Origin: Lunularia cruciata
Taxonomy: Eukaryota > Streptophyta > Marchantiopsida > Lunulariales > Lunulariaceae
Direction: 5' to 3'
NCBI GenBank assembly: GCA_948567375.1
Contig: OX419762.1
Span: 31,253,465 to 31,317,464, forward strand
DNA length: 64,000 nucleotides
Below the pieces are notes generated by a model. It was given only the letters and a program-made list of their open reading frames with translations, searched no databases and was not told the DNA's origin. The first letter of the stretch is position 1; each line of letters opens with the position of its first letter. Position numbers and translations under genes: made by a program. Shown here piece after piece: positions 35,355 through 47,879 of the stretch.

Positions 35355-35702
35355 CTAAGACTTCATAGAAGGACTTTCAAAATGCCACGCAAGTATCCTA
35401 TGCTACTAAGTAGTTGTTCCTTAGTAGTGCTTGTTATAAAGCCAACCAAGAGTTCAATGCTTAAGAATCCTAAGGGAGTTAGAATTTGATATCCAAGAGG
35501 CGGAAGAATTATCTTCCAGATACCAAGTATGAGAGATCGCATAATGTCAATGAAAGGAGGGGAGGGGGGGAAGAAGAGTCCTTCACTTGCAGTGAGAAAT
35601 CTTGCAATTTGGAGGTTAGATGTTATAGCAAGGATCAAAGTCTTGAGCAGACTTTAGATCACTTTTTGGACTTGGAATTGGAACTCAAGTTTTCCAAGCT
35701 TC

Positions 35703-36706
35703 ATGGCAAAAATAGCTGCAAGTAATTGTGAGGAGGATCAGGAAGAAGAAGGGAAAAGAGGCAATCCAACTTGATAGACAAAGTTGGATTGGAGACTAGT
35801 CTTGGGGAAAGAGGCTGGTGAGGAAATCAGAGCTACATTCATGAGAAGGGAGAGTCTACAAAAGAGACTACAAAAATCCACAATTCCTTTAGTGCTTTGC
35901 ATGGAAAGAACATGTACAAAGTAGATACCTATCAAGACCTGGTAAGGCAAAGTATTGTCAGGGTGATGATGGCAATCTTCAAGCTGAAGCAAACCACTTA
36001 TATGATGAAGCACCTGGTTGCGTTCTTTTAGCAGACATTTGTAGGAGATTTAGTTGAATTGGGCAAAGCGCTTTCACCAACAAACAAGGTAAATCATCTA
36101 GAATTGGAGAGACAGATTGTGGCCACACTACCTAGTGTTGTTCTTAGCACATTTTTACCTCAAGTTAAACTTGTTGAGTGTAGAAGAGAGATAGAAGATG
36201 ATGCCACACTTCCACTCAGACTTGGGAAGAGAAGCGGATGTAGAAGAGTAGCAATAATGTGCCACTTTCAAAGTAGCAACAACCACTTTGCCAAGACAAG
36301 ACAACAAAAGAGAGTGGTATTGAAGATCCAAAAGACAAAGAAGCAAAGTAGACCAGAAGAGATGGTGTCTCCACTATAGCTATGGAAAATAAGGAGGTTG
36401 GTGCCAAGGCACAGAGTCATCTTGAGAGACCAGATGTTAGGTGAAGAATCAAAAGGAGAAGCCAAGGACAAGTTAGAGGACTCAGTGGAAGAAGAAGAAG
36501 CAACACTCATGTTGCAGAGTGAGGAGTCGAGTAGTGGGAGTGATGGAGAACCAGAGGTGCAACAGCCATTGGAATAAGTGGATGAGGAGGATGATCAAGA
36601 GTTCTATGCGGCAATTGACCACATGGAAGGAGGAGATATTCTGTGTTTGGAGTTGCCTATTGTGAAAATAGAAGAGTAGAGACACAAAGAATTGAGGTTG
36701 GTGTTT
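35703..36706 (+). pseudogene. A-LTR coiled-coil ORF copy 3, N-terminal half
   Basis: It starts ATGGCAAAAATAGC at 35703. All three frames are needed: a helical domain up to about 36200, then an acidic linker readable near 36480-36640 (EEEATLMLQSEESSSGSDGE). The B element interrupts at 36706 in the sequence for VFPQGT, and the reading resumes at 53246. The corresponding copy 4 sequence reads through the same point without a break. Confidence 0.65.
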
Positions 36707-36725
36707 TGTAATACCAAGGGTTAGC

Positions 36726-37014
36726 CATATGATCTAGATGTGAAATTTGGTTTGGTAACTTCTAGAATGATGTTATACATGATGGTCAAAATAGATCAGA
36801 TAGAAGTATCACCAAAAGAGTACTTCTACTAAAAGGGCAGAAACCGAAATAGACTTGAGAACCTTAGAACCAATAGGTAGACATATGATTTAAAGGTGAG
36901 AATTGGTTTGGTAACATCTAGAAGGATGTTACACATGATGGACTAAACAGATTAGAAAGAGGTATCACCAAAAGGGGACTTCTACTAATAGAGTAGGAAC
37001 CAACATATGCCTGA
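36726..37014 (+). repeat. Two diverged 155-bp tandem units in the B U3
   Basis: The units start CATATGATCTAG (36726) and CATATGATTTAA (36881). They share GGTTTGGTAACWTCTAGAA and TATCACCAAAAG. All B LTRs here carry both, so the duplication is old. Confidence 0.75.
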
Positions 37015-37355
37015 AATCTTTGAAGGCAATTTTGGAGGCCTAAACGGATGAATTAGGCCTTGAAAATGTACAGATTCCCCCCCAATGGAGGAGAGGCTGG
37101 CCTTCCCTCCCCCTCCCCCGATTTTTCTCGTCAAGAGCTTTCCAATGGTACCTTACTCATGTGATTCTGAAATTCCTACAGGAAGATTCTCTAAAGTTTC
37201 CCTCCGGTCAAAGCTTGTTTGACCAACCAGATAGGACCTAGACTAGACAGGTCACCCATCCAAGTAAGTAATCCAAGGGTGGAGCTTGCTGACATGTCAC
37301 CTATCTGTGTCCCTAATCCTATGGTGGGGCTTCCTTGGAGGAGATCCTCTTTGTC

Positions 37356-37365
37356 TATATAATAA
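37356..37365 (+). promoter_or_regulatory. TATA box of the B LTR
   Basis: TATATAATAA is present in most B LTR copies. In the 3' LTR of this element the C insertion falls exactly in this motif. Confidence 0.6.
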
Positions 37366-37447
37366 AGAAAGGTGCTCCCTTGGGGCATTGAATGTTTGAG
37401 TGTGCAATCTGTGTTTTCTCTCTTCTCTTGTCCTCGGAGTATTACAA

Positions 37448-37459
37448 TGGTATCAGAGC
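37448..37459 (+). promoter_or_regulatory. Primer binding site for initiator tRNA-Met
   Basis: TGGTATCAGAGC, the standard plant initiator-Met site, starts one base after the LTR. Confidence 0.95.
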
Positions 37460-37586
37460 AAGTGTTCTAGTCCAAGAGAGTGGATCACCCCTCTTGGAAT
37501 AGCACAAACTACTGAAATTGAGTAATTTGAGGTGGAGAACATAGAGTAATCGCTAGACTTAGGAAGAGCTTTAGGGAGCGGATGGG

Positions 37587-39090
37587 ATGGATGTGCCGAG
37601 GGGACAATTTCCCACACCTAGCTTTCCATTTTCAAACCCATTTCACATCAAGGTTATGTACATCCAGCGTGAGCAAATGAGGGTATCGCTAGTTTATCAC
37701 TTTAGTGCAGAATTCATGGACAGAGTGATGAACTCACCAAACCCGGTGATTCTACCTGTGGTGGTATATGACAGAGAGTGGGATTTGACGATCTACATTC
37801 TATTATGATAATATAGATATGAATGTCCCAAATCCTCTCCCTTTCAACACTCAAGTAGAAATCCATTATGTAGTGAGGCCGAAAGTGATGTTTAGAGATT
37901 TTGTGGTTGGGAATTTTGGTGAGGAGTATTATCAACGAGTGATAGCTTCTGAGGTCCCAATGGTAGTTCCAATAGTTCATGCGCCTTCCAGAGTGATTAT
38001 ATTGACTCTGTATTGAAGTAGACGTTAGCAATTGGGTGTTGCAGGAACCATGGATCCGTAGTTGCAAGAGCTGGTGCAAGGAATGCAAGGGATGTTGAAT
38101 GAATTTTGAGAGATTAAGATGACCATGGAGACATTACAAAGTCAAGTGCAGATCCTCAAGAACGATCAAGCCATGCAAGGAGAAGAGCCGTCTCAAAACC
38201 CAGTACCTACGACCGAAGTACTTGGAGAGGCACCCGTGCCTACAAACCCTATCAACGATGAAGCCACATTGCTACTCCGGATGAAGAAGACCTACAACAT
38301 CGAGCCTTACAAGGGGTAGCATACGATGAGAGTAGTGGAAAATTGGATTTTGAGAATGAATTGATATTTCCGATTGTTCTCAAAAAAGATCATAGAGCAT
38401 GCTTCAGGCGTGTTTGCATGTGGGTACTTGACCGATAAAGCGCTCACATGGTATGATGCTTGGGAATGATCCATGCTGGCCGAGAGAAGGGAGGTCACAT
38501 GGACAGCAATGCAAGAAGGGCTGCTGAAGAATTTCCAATTGGTGGATTCTGTGCAGATGGCTCGAACCCGACTATGGGGATTGAGACAGAAGAATAGCGT
38601 ACTAGAGTATGTGGAGGCATTTCTGGATCTACAAGTTGCAATTACCGACATGAGTCCAGCAGAGGCTCTTGACAATTTCAAACAAGGGTTGAATGAGCGG
38701 ATTTGCCAAGAAGTCATGGTGCAAAACCCTCGCACGGTATTTGAAGCCATTGCTTGTGCACAGAGAATAGCAGGAGCATTAGGTGGAGGTGAAGGAGTAG
38801 TTCCACCTCAACATTATTGGGCAGAAATGCCACACATGGGTGGACCAGTACCGATGGAATTGGCCAACCTTCAATTCCAAGATCGAGGAGCACGGCCGCT
38901 TCAAGGGGAGCGGGGACGGGTAGAAGAACAAAGAGATGGAGTCCCACGAGGAGAAGGGACTCAAGGAGAACAACGTCGTTGTTACAATTGTGGCCGTATT
39001 GGGCACATATCTACCAATTGTCGCACTCGTTTCCCTAGGCCCTCGGCCTTCGTACAGGCGATCTTTGAACAACATGGAAAGGCACATTGA
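37587..39090 (+). pseudogene. B gag
   Basis: An ATG at 37587 begins the leader part. After a shift near 37810 the remainder reads in one frame (37819-39090) with a few stops. The core of the gag domain is in 38473-38780 (LWGLRQKNSVLEYVEAF, ALDNFKQGLNERI). A perfect CCHC zinc knuckle CYNCGRIGHISTNC lies at 38979-39020. Gag packs RNA in the virus-like particle. Its stop at 39088-39090 is in the same frame as protease. Confidence 0.85.
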
Positions 39091-39126
39091 AGAGGAGGAG
39101 GTGGAAACCACTTTGGAAAACAAAGA

Positions 39127-39720
39127 TTGCCAATAAATGTACCTCGTGGCCTTACTTGCTCAATAAGGAAGCAGAGAAGCGAGGGAAGGAAGAAGAATAA
39201 TGTGCAAAAGGCAACCTCACAATTGATTGTCGTGAATGGAATCCTAGAAGGTAATCAAGTGAGAGTATTAATAGATCCGAGAGCAACAGAGAATTTCTTG
39301 TCTTGCTCTGTTGCAATAAGATTGGGAATGGATCTAGAGAGAGATGGACATGAAGAAGTAGAGTTACCAAATGGGCAAACAGAGAGGATTGAATCATTAC
39401 CTACACGGGTAACCCTCTCTGTAGGAGAATATCAGGAAGTAATTGAGTGGCGAGTGATATAGTTAGCCCATTATGATGCAATTTTAGGCATGCCATGGAT
39501 GGAGCAGTACAACCCAATGGTGTATTGGAGGAAGAAAGTAGTGAGAACCCACCAATGGTCAATCATTGGGGTTTAAGAAAAATCACACAAGCAGAAACTG
39601 CCTCTATATGTCGTAGGGACGACAACTGTCTGTAAGACTGATAGATGTTTTATGGGTCTAATAAGAGAAGTTCAGAGTGCACAACTTGCTGGACAAATTC
39701 CTAAGAAATTGAAGGATGTG
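39127..39720 (+). pseudogene. B protease
   Basis: Residues 30-56 of the open stretch read TSQLIVVNG and VRVLIDPRATENF. This is the aspartic protease active site with DSGA changed to DPRA (Asp codon at 39274). The second part, YDAILGMPWMEQYNPM, follows a stop (39460-39462). It would cut the Gag-Pol polyprotein; here it is inactive. Confidence 0.85.
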
Positions 39721-41180
39721 GTGGATGAGTTTCAAGATGTCTTTCCCGATGATCTACCCTCATAATTACCACCTAAAAGGCGAGTAGATCACAAAATAGA
39801 GACACTCCCGGGGAAGACACCAACTTGTAAGGCCCCATATTGCCTATCCCCTCATGAGTTGGAGGAGTGTAAGACTCAAATTGAGGAGATGCTACAGAAA
39901 GGGTTCATTTAACCTAGCGTATCACCATATGGGGCTCCTGTCTTGTTTGTGAAGAAGAAGGATGGTACAATGCGTATGTGCATTGACTATCGGTGTCTCA
40001 ATCAGCAAACAATGAAGAACAAATACCCCTTACCTCGCATGGATGACCTGTTTGATCAACTCCATGGAGCGAGATACTTCACCAAACTGGACTTGCGGAG
40101 CGGTTATAATCAAATCCAAATTGCAGAGAAGGATGTGTACAAAACTGCCTTTTGAACCAAGTATGGCCACTTTGAGTATCTTGTGATGCCTTTTGGCCTC
40201 ACCAATGTGCCTGCCACTTTCATGAGCCTAATGAATGACATATTTCATCCATACTTGGATAAGTCTATTATTGTCTTCTTGGATGATATCTTAGTATATA
40301 GTAGCACGATGACAGAACACAAACAACATCTACAAGAGGTCCTCCAGATTCTAAGACAGAATCAGTTGTACGCCAAAATCTCAAAGTGTGAGTTTGGCAA
40401 GTCTGAAATAGACTACTTAGGGCATAGAGTAAGTGCAAAGAGCATTCAAGTATTGACCGATAAAATAGAGGTCATTCAAAAATGGAGTGCCCCAGAAGAT
40501 CAGACTCAACTTAAGAGCTTCTTGGGGTTGACGGGATTCTATCGTAGATTTTTCAAGGACTTCTCCAAGGTTGCATAGCCTTTAACGGCACTACTTGGTA
40601 AGGGGAAGAAGTGGACTTGGGGGACCGCACAAGAGTTGGCCTTTCAAGAATTGAAGGCCACCTTGCTACATGCACCAATCTTGAAGTGATATGACCCAAA
40701 ACGTCCAATCAAGTTGGCTATAGATGCATCAGGCATAGCAATAGGAGTAGTCCTACAACAAGAGTGGCATGACGGATGGCATCCAATTGCATATTTCTCT
40801 TGAAAGTTGTTACCGGCAGAGCGCAACTACCACACCATAGAACAAGAAGAGCTGGCCATTGTTCTAGCAACCAAGCATTGGAAGCACTACCTGGGCGAGA
40901 AGGCATTTGTAGTAGAGACAGACCAGAAACCTCTAGTCTACCTCGAGACGTAGAAGGATCTATCTCGTCGCCAAATTTGGTGGGCAGAGTGGCGACAACA
41001 CTTCAACATGACAATCACCTACGTGGAAGGTAAGAAACAACTAGCAGATGCATTCACCCGTATGCCAATGGCCAACAACTTGGTGGCAGAGGTTAAGATT
41101 AACCCTGAATTCTGGCAAGAGATTCTAGCTACTACAAAAATTAATCCACAGATTGTAGAAGCGTAATCGTCCAAAGGTGT
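39721..41180 (+). pseudogene. B reverse transcriptase and RNase H
   Basis: Same frame as protease with scattered stops. Reverse transcriptase blocks: [43 protein letters not shown], and the catalytic FLDD at 40276-40287 ([11 protein letters not shown]). Then [16 protein letters not shown]. RNase H has KLAIDASGIAIGVVLQQ and ERNYHTIEQEELAIV, with acidic residues in place, and VETDQKPL. At least six in-frame stops (for example 40153-40155 and 40576-40578), mostly from CAA/CAG/CGA type codons. Confidence 0.9.
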
Positions 41181-42330
41181 CACCAGCACCCAAGGACTCA
41201 CCTTTCGAGATGGCAGATTATGGATCCCAAATGTCCCTGACTTATACACCACCATTCTAGCAGAATGTCATGATTCGGCCATTGCAGCTCATGTCGGAGT
41301 AGACAAGACCTTGGACAATCAAGCGCCATTACTATTGGCCCAAGATGAGCAACAACGTAATGGACTATGTGCGTAGTTGCCTACTTTGTCAACAGAACAA
41401 AGCCTCTAATCAAGCTCATGCAGGGCTCCTTCAACCTCTCTCCACTCCTTCCCAACATTGGGAACAAGTGAGTATGGATCTCGTCTGCAAATTACCCAAG
41501 ACCACCTCAAGGTTTGACTCCATTGTGGTCTTTGTGGACCGGCTCAGCAAAATGATTCATGTACGCCCTACCACCAAGGAGGTGACCGCTCCACAACTAG
41601 CTCAACTATACTTAGATGCAGTCTTTGCTTACCATGGCTTATCTAGAGTACTCATCACCGATAGAGGCACCCAATTCACCAGTTTGTTTTGGCGAACACT
41701 CTTTGGTTTCTTCAAAACCAAGTTGGCCCTGTCTACAGCTTACCACCCACAAACAGATGGCCAAACAGAGCGGGCTAATCGCACGATTGAAGACATGTTA
41801 CGCGGCTTCACCTTAGAAGAGCAAGAGAGGTGGGACACCCTACTACCGTTGGTGGAATTTGCTTACAACAATTCAGTGAATGCCTCCACCCAGGTCACTC
41901 CGTTCTTCCTCATGTATGGTGAGCATCCCTTCACACCTTCTAGCTTGATGAAGATCCGTCCAGTGACAACCAAGGTTGATGTAGTCAACACATTTGTTTC
42001 TAGAATCCAACAAAGTGTGGAGAGCGCCAAGCATAGGTTACAGATTGCACAAAATCAACAAAAGCAGTATGCTGATGCACACCGTAGGCACATGGAGTTC
42101 AATGTTGGGGATCAAGTTTGGCTATTGACAACCAACCTCACATTAGTTGGATCTCGTAAGCTCAGACCTTGTTTTATTGGGCCTTTCTCTATTCTTCGTC
42201 GCATCGGCACTGTGGCCTATCATCTTGAGCTACCACCACACATGAAGATCCATCTAGTGTTCTATGTCTCCCTCCTACGCAGATATGCTCCCCAATCAGG
42301 CCAAGGTCCTTCCACACAAGACATTTGACC
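41160..42330 (+). pseudogene. B integrase
   Basis: The zinc-binding start (HDSAIAAHVGVDKTL) is followed by a 1-base shift near 41318. Then 41345-42328 is open for 327 codons: CLLCQQNK, catalytic Asp45 (VSMDLV), Asp105 (LITDRGTQF) and Glu141 (DGQTERANR), so a complete DD35E triad. Then the GPF/Y region FIGPFSILRRIGTVAYHLELP. This is the best preserved enzyme domain in the window. Confidence 0.93.
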
Positions 42331-42550
42331 TTGTCCGACACTCATTGATGGCACAAAGGAATATGAAGTGGAGCGGATTCTCCAAAAACGCATGCGTGGT
42401 ACTCGCCATCCGTGGGTGGAATATCTAGTACAATGGAAAGGTTACCTCCTCTATGAAGCAACCTGGGAACCCGCTGCCAATTTGGCACATGCATCGGTGT
42501 TGGTACAAGCATTTGAGCAACAATTGCGCAACGAGGACGTTGCGTCTTAA
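42331..42550 (+). pseudogene. B chromodomain
   Basis: After one stop, YEVERILQKRM, then EYLVQWKGYLLYEATWEP and a C-terminal helix. This is a classical chromodomain at the integrase C-terminus, which in chromoviruses is thought to guide insertion to marked chromatin. The reading stops at 42548-42550, right at the polypurine tract. Confidence 0.9.
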
Positions 42551-42563
42551 AAGGAGGGAGGTC
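42549..42563 (+). promoter_or_regulatory. Polypurine tract of B
   Basis: AAAAGGAGGGAGGTC directly precedes the 3' LTR (42564). It overlaps the pol stop codon. Confidence 0.85.
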
Positions 42564-43214
42564 TGTAATACCAAGGGTTAGCCATATGATCTAGATGTGA
42601 AATTCGGTTTGGTAACTTCTAGAATGATGTTATACATGATGGTCAAAATAGATCAGATAGAAGTATCACCAAAAGAGTACTTCTACTAATAGGGCAAAAA
42701 CCAAAATAGACTTGAGAACCTTAGAACCAATAGGTAGATATATGATTTAAAGGTGAGAATTGGTTTGGTAATATCTGGAAGGATGTTACACATGATGGAC
42801 TAAACAGATTAGAAAGAGGTATCACCAAAAGGGGACTTCTACTAATAGAGTAGGAACCAACATATGCCTGAAATCTTTGAAGGCAATTTTGGAGGCCTAA
42901 ACGGATGAATTAGGCCTTGAAAATGTGCAGATTCCCCCCCAATGGAGGAGAGGCTGGCCTTCCCTCCCCCTTGCTTTGTCTCATCAAGAGCTTTCCAATG
43001 GTACCTTACTCATGTGATTCTGAGATTCCTACAGGAAGATTCTCTAAAAGATTCCCTCCGGTCAAAGCTTGTTTGACCAACCAGATAGGACCTAGACTAG
43101 ACAGGTCACCCATCCAAGTAAGTAATCCAAGGGTGGAGCTTGCTGACATGTCACCTATTTGTGTCCCTAATCCTATGGTGGGGCTTCCTTGGAGGAGATC
43201 CTCTTTGTCTATAT
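42564..43214 (+). mobile_element. 3' LTR of forward B, first part
   Basis: It matches 36707-37360. It is broken at CTATAT (43214) inside the TATA box by element C. It continues at 53155-53245. Confidence 0.93.
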
Positions 43215-43666
43215 TATCACGCCATTTGTAGTTCCGCATCTAGCTGCTCCGACACTAGAGTTCCAATGATAGTAGTTAGAGTTATTCTAGTAGTTTCTCA
43301 AGGACAACTTTCCGACAATCTGATTTGGTGTTCGGGGTACTGACTTCATGGTGGGGCCCATCATCACTTTGCACCGTTCGCACCGTCGAGTGTGCCGTCA
43401 GCGGGACCGTTAGGGTTCCAGTGCTAGCTCGAGTCCAGGGGGGTATAGTTTCGAAGTGAGCTCTAGCGAGTTCACTTCTCTGATGTTGAGCCTTCAAGTT
43501 CCTAGCTATGGTGGACAGAGGCCGGCGAGCATCACCTGGATTCTCTATGCTTGAGTGGGTGTGGCTTGATTGTAATCAGTGCCTAGTTGTTGGCAGCTTT
43601 TAGAGTGACAGATGAAGTACTGATCTGAGTTGAGTTGAGTTGAGAGTGTTAAGCAATCTGATTACA
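43215..43666 (+). mobile_element. C LTR lacking its first part (left end)
   Basis: It aligns with 52600-53048 with about 6% difference by my count. It ends GATTACA. No good primer binding site follows; ATCAGAG at about 43666 is at most a damaged initiator-Met site. Confidence 0.85.
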
Positions 43667-45019
43667 TCAGAGAAGTGAAGTCAGGGGGAAATCGGGTGTA
43701 GGAACGTTGAGTGTTGGTGGTATCTCCAAGCTCGATGGATCGTGGTAGCTCGATTCAAGTTATGTGTTTCCCTAGTGTGCAAAAGCTCGTTCAAGTGATT
43801 CAGATTTGGCAGTTAGGCGGTTGGTGTGCGGAAGCGCTGGCCAAATTTTGAGCAAAGAAAGAGCAATTTTCAAGCAGTGTTGTGATTTTGAGCAAAGAAA
43901 GAGCAATTTTCAAGCAGTGTTGTGATTTTGAGCTCAGGAGGTGAAGGCAGGACCAATTTGCTACGAGTTGGGCTCGGAAAGTGAAATTGAAGGTGGAGTT
44001 GGGAAGCTCTTCTCATGAAATTGTGATTTGGAAAAACCCGTTTTGTCAATTTGGCTTGAGTGGAAAGTTAGCGGAGGATTTGACAGACAGCCATCTTTAG
44101 GGTTTATGTCAGATTTTACGTCAAATTTACATCAAATTTTGAGCCAGATTTAGAGGAGTTTTTGCTGTGTGGCCAGATTTGGAGGAGTTTTGCTAGTTTG
44201 GAGGACTTTTGCAGATTTGGAGAAGTTTCACCAATTTTGGAGGAGGTTTTGAAGTGGCAACAAGAAAGGCTGAATTTTGGCATTTTGAGGCATAGGGCTG
44301 TGGGCTATGAGAGGCTATGAAGGCCTAGAAGGGCCAGCTAGAGGCTAGCTAGTTTAGAGTAGATCTTGGTCATTGGTTGGCAAAATCTGCCTTTCTTGCT
44401 AGATTGTGCGCAATAGGGTTTGACCCCTAGATCTCTTGTTCCTAGACTGGTGCCCTAGCCAACTGGTCCACCCTCACTTGTTGTCCTAGTGACTGCGCCA
44501 CTGTTATCTATACACATGTAGCTTTGGCTAGGAGAGGCAGTTTGATCCCATTCTTGGTGATCGTGGTAGCTTAGGATTTAGATACGAACTGCTCTTATGT
44601 CAAATGCCAAATGGTGGTAGAGTCAGTCCCCTGTTGTGTTATGAGATGGAGGGTTTTTGTTTAGATTTCTTTTGATTGGATCCCCTCCATTCTTTGCTTC
44701 TTGTTTGTGCACCACGTTTGTGTGCGGTGCCTTGACTTTTGAGCGTTGGTGCTCTGGTGTGCTCTTGATGGTGTGGCTGGAGTGATGACCAGTCAAACTA
44801 CCTTTGTTTCTCTTTGGTGAGGCAGGAAGTGATGACCTGCAAACCGTGAGAGTGCATGTTATGATGGTAGGTTATAGGTTGCCTTTCCCCTAGTGTAGTT
44901 ATCTCGGTTAGAGTTACATTAGTGGGTGGTGTCTAGTTGGTGTTGGCACGTGGTGGTGTTGGCACTTGGTGGGGCACTTGCGGTTGCAGTTGGTGGTTCG
45001 GGTTTGCTGTTGTAGTTAT
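43667..45019 (+). other. Leader of element C
   Basis: Non-coding, about 1.35 kb. It has a 40-bp direct repeat (units from 43845 and 43885) and several TTTGGAGGAGTTT-like boxes at 44140-44260. Confidence 0.6.
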
Positions 45020-47204
45020 ATGGTCACGACGGAGTTCTTTGGAGATTCTAGAGGAGTTAGCCCTGTAGTACGCAGTGGGTTTACTCGGAGTGGTGCTCGA
45101 TATCAGCCTGTATCTCAAATCCCACTAAGGGAGGAGATTGACTCTGAGTTAGAGTTCAACACAAGAGCTGATTCAGTTGAGAGTGCACTTGGTGTGTCCC
45201 GCACCGTTGTTGTGGGACATGGACGAGATTTATGGAGCCTCCAAAGGCCCTAGGTGTTACTTTGGTACAGTGGGTACCATTGAGTTGGATGACTTCATCC
45301 AGGAGTTTGATAGTTGGTGTGATCTGCAGCAGATGCGGAACCCGACTTTGTTCACACCCTTCATGGCATGGAAGGGGTTGTTCCAGCATCTGGAAGGTCC
45401 GCCGATGGATGACTACTATGAGTTCAAGAGAGCTCATTTGGAGGAGATTGAGTTATGGAGACAGTATTGGTCTCCACACTATGTCTCCATCACTTCAGGC
45501 TCGATGGCCAGGAGTCGATCGACTGTACCCACGAGTTCTAGCTCAAGTAGAGTTGGTGGAGCTAGTGGAGGTGCACTAGCTGGAGATAGTGCTACTACGA
45601 GTGGAGGTACCGCTGCAAGAGGTGGGGTGGTACCGGGGTTTAACCCCATGGTAGAGTTCTTCCTGTGTTTGAGGCAGAACTACCAAGGAGTGCGGACCGA
45701 CAAGTTGAGAAGCTTGCAGGAGTTCCAGCGGAAGGCTGGAGAGAGCCTACGCGAGGCATACACTCGCATGAGGCGGCTGATCAGTTTCACTTAGGGAGTT
45801 ACTGAGGCCGAGGCAGTCTAGTTTTGGTATGGGATACTGGACAAGGAGTTGCGACGTAGAGTTTGTGATGCTACGTTGTTGCAGGCTACTTCGCCCACTT
45901 TGGCAGTAATCTTTGGTTTGGCTAAGCGTATTGAGCTCAACATGGTGGAGGAGAGAGTGGTGACATTTGGATTTGGTAGAGAGACCTCATCCACGGTTGT
46001 GACTTCTTCTAGAGTGCAACAGAGTGCACCACGCCTAGTTGGTTTTTGAGGACAGGGTGGACAGCCTAGATCCTATGGAGCGAGTGGAGGGCCTAGTGGA
46101 GTTAGACCCTTACCCTCATTTTTGGGTCAGCAGCAGCCAGTGAGTGGTGGTGTTGCTTGTTGGACTTTTGGTGGACCTCACCATAGGAGAGAGTGTACTC
46201 AGGGCAGCGGACCTGATAACTTTGGTGCATCACAGCCAGCACAGAGGCAGTGTGATCACTGCCACAGATTTGGTCACACTAGTGACCGGTGTTTCGACCT
46301 ACACCCGGAGTTACGGAGTGGTAGGGCTGCTATGGCAGGTAGTAGAGGAGCTCTAGTTCATGGAGGATGATGTGGTAGAGGTGGTGGTAGAGGATCTACA
46401 CCTAGTAGGGGTGCAATACCTGCCCTTACTTCTGACATAGCTATGGCTACTCAGATTGAGAAGTTGGAGCAGAGATTGGCTAGTATGGCTATTGCTCAAA
46501 GGAGATCAGATTTGGGGGCTGAGGCTTCCACCTCATATGCTGGTGATAGAGATGCTTTGGACTTCATGTGCACAGCAGCACAAGTGGATGCATCTGCAGC
46601 AGTGACTAGGAGTGCAATACGTGCTCCAGAGCCTAGAGGAGCATCAGTGGAGTTGGACCTACAAAGAGGAGAGGTTGGGAGATAGGTCAAACTTCCCCAG
46701 TCTTTCACGCTATTTGAGGCATTGCAGACGACATCCATGGTTCCTAGATGTCCTAGTGCAGGTGTGGTAGGTGGTGATGGAGTACATGATGGACTACCTA
46801 CTAGTCAGCCACCTACTACTACACAAACTGAGTCTAGCATGATGTTGGGGGTGGCTTAGCTGATTATGCGGCATCCTTTATTTTCAGCCAGTGACATCTT
46901 TACATTGGGAGTTGACCCAGCCCCAGTATTCCGGTTGGCTGCCACGTTGTGTGAGAGTAGGGATGGTGCAGTTCCTATTACTAGAGCAGAGGTGGTTGGT
47001 AATGGAGCTGACTTGTTTGAGGAGCATGGGATCCGTTCAGCGACCAATGGTTTATGGCAGGCAGCAGCGGCTAGACTAGAGGAGTTGCCAACTAGACCAA
47101 CCTTTGAGAGAGCGCGGTTTACACCTGGTGTTGTCCTATTGGATAACCAGAGGGGGGATCTTTCATTTGGTGGGACCTTCAGGGAAGGTCTATACACCAC
47201 ATAG
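45020..47204 (+). pseudogene. C gag
   Basis: It begins at about 45020 and shifts frame near 45180-45220. One frame with few stops then runs from 45177 to 47204. The N-terminal part has DDFIQEFDSWCDLQQMR. A Ser/Gly-rich linker is followed by a gag core with FFLCLRQNYQGV, LQEFQRKAGESLREAYTRMRRL. A zinc knuckle CDHCHRFGHTSDRC lies near 46254, preceded by a worn second one (CWTFGGPHHRREC). A long tail of about 270 codons follows the knuckle before protease begins in the +1 frame at 47104-47204. Confidence 0.8.
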
Positions 47205-47820
47205 AGTCTTGTTAGACTCTGGTGCGCAGCCCCTTATGTTGGGGAAGGCTACAGTTGTCGGTCTGGAGTTACGGAAGACCGATGTGGAGAGGTGTCCATT
47301 TCAGATCCAGACATCTCTTGGTGGTGGTTCGACATAGTACATCACACGTGGAGAGCTTGTTGTTTAGGTTCAGCCTGGTCATCTGATTGATAGCTCGGTG
47401 GTGAGAGCTCAGGCTATTGCGACGATAGCTGAGTCATATGATGTGCTAGTTGGAGGAGCAGTGTTATACCCTATGGGTTTCAGCATTGACTATTGGGAGG
47501 AGACAGCCTCTTATAGACCTGGTTGGCAGTCTGGTGAGGGACAGGTATGTCACCTACCAATACGCTTCAGTAGTGGCAGTCTTGGCTCACTACAGTCCGG
47601 GACCATGGTAGCATCAGTTTTAGCTTTCAGCGGTGCAGTCACTTGGCTTGGTGACTTGTTGGAGGGGAATGCCCATGCAGAGAATACTTCAGTACCAGAG
47701 GAGATCACTCGGCTTTGGAGTACAAGTGGGATTGTTCCATCCACCTTGGATGTTCCATTGTGGAGTTCAGAGGAGGCATTGCAGCAGCATGCAGATCAGT
47801 TGGTGCAGTAAGCTTGGAGT
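47104..47820 (+). pseudogene. C protease region
   Basis: In the pol frame, VLLDSGAQPLMLGK has an intact DSGA active site (Asp codon 47215-47217). About 70 codons later LVGGAVLYPMGFSIDYWEE resembles the second half of a retropepsin. About 110 residues of unassigned linker follow up to the methyltransferase. It overlaps the end of gag by about 100 bases in another frame, so +1 frameshifting or a secondary indel is possible. Confidence 0.8.
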
Positions 47821-47879
47821 GGAGCGTTCGTACCATCAGGAGATGAGTGTGAGGGTGAGCCTCCAGAGGCAATTGCTTT

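Larger units (their letters stand above)
36707..37446 (+). mobile_element. 5' LTR of forward B
   Basis: 740 bp, TGTAATACC to GTATTACA. The U3 part holds two related units of about 155 bp (from 36726 and 36881). The TATA box TATATAATAA is at about 37356-37365. Confidence 0.93.

Noticed and set aside
37714-38088. Minus-strand reading of 124 codons
   Set aside because: It lies opposite B gag on the plus strand, has no motif, and is a shadow.
46856-47200. Minus-strand reading of 114 codons in C
   Set aside because: It is opposite the C gag/protease overlap, with composition explained by the plus-strand frame.
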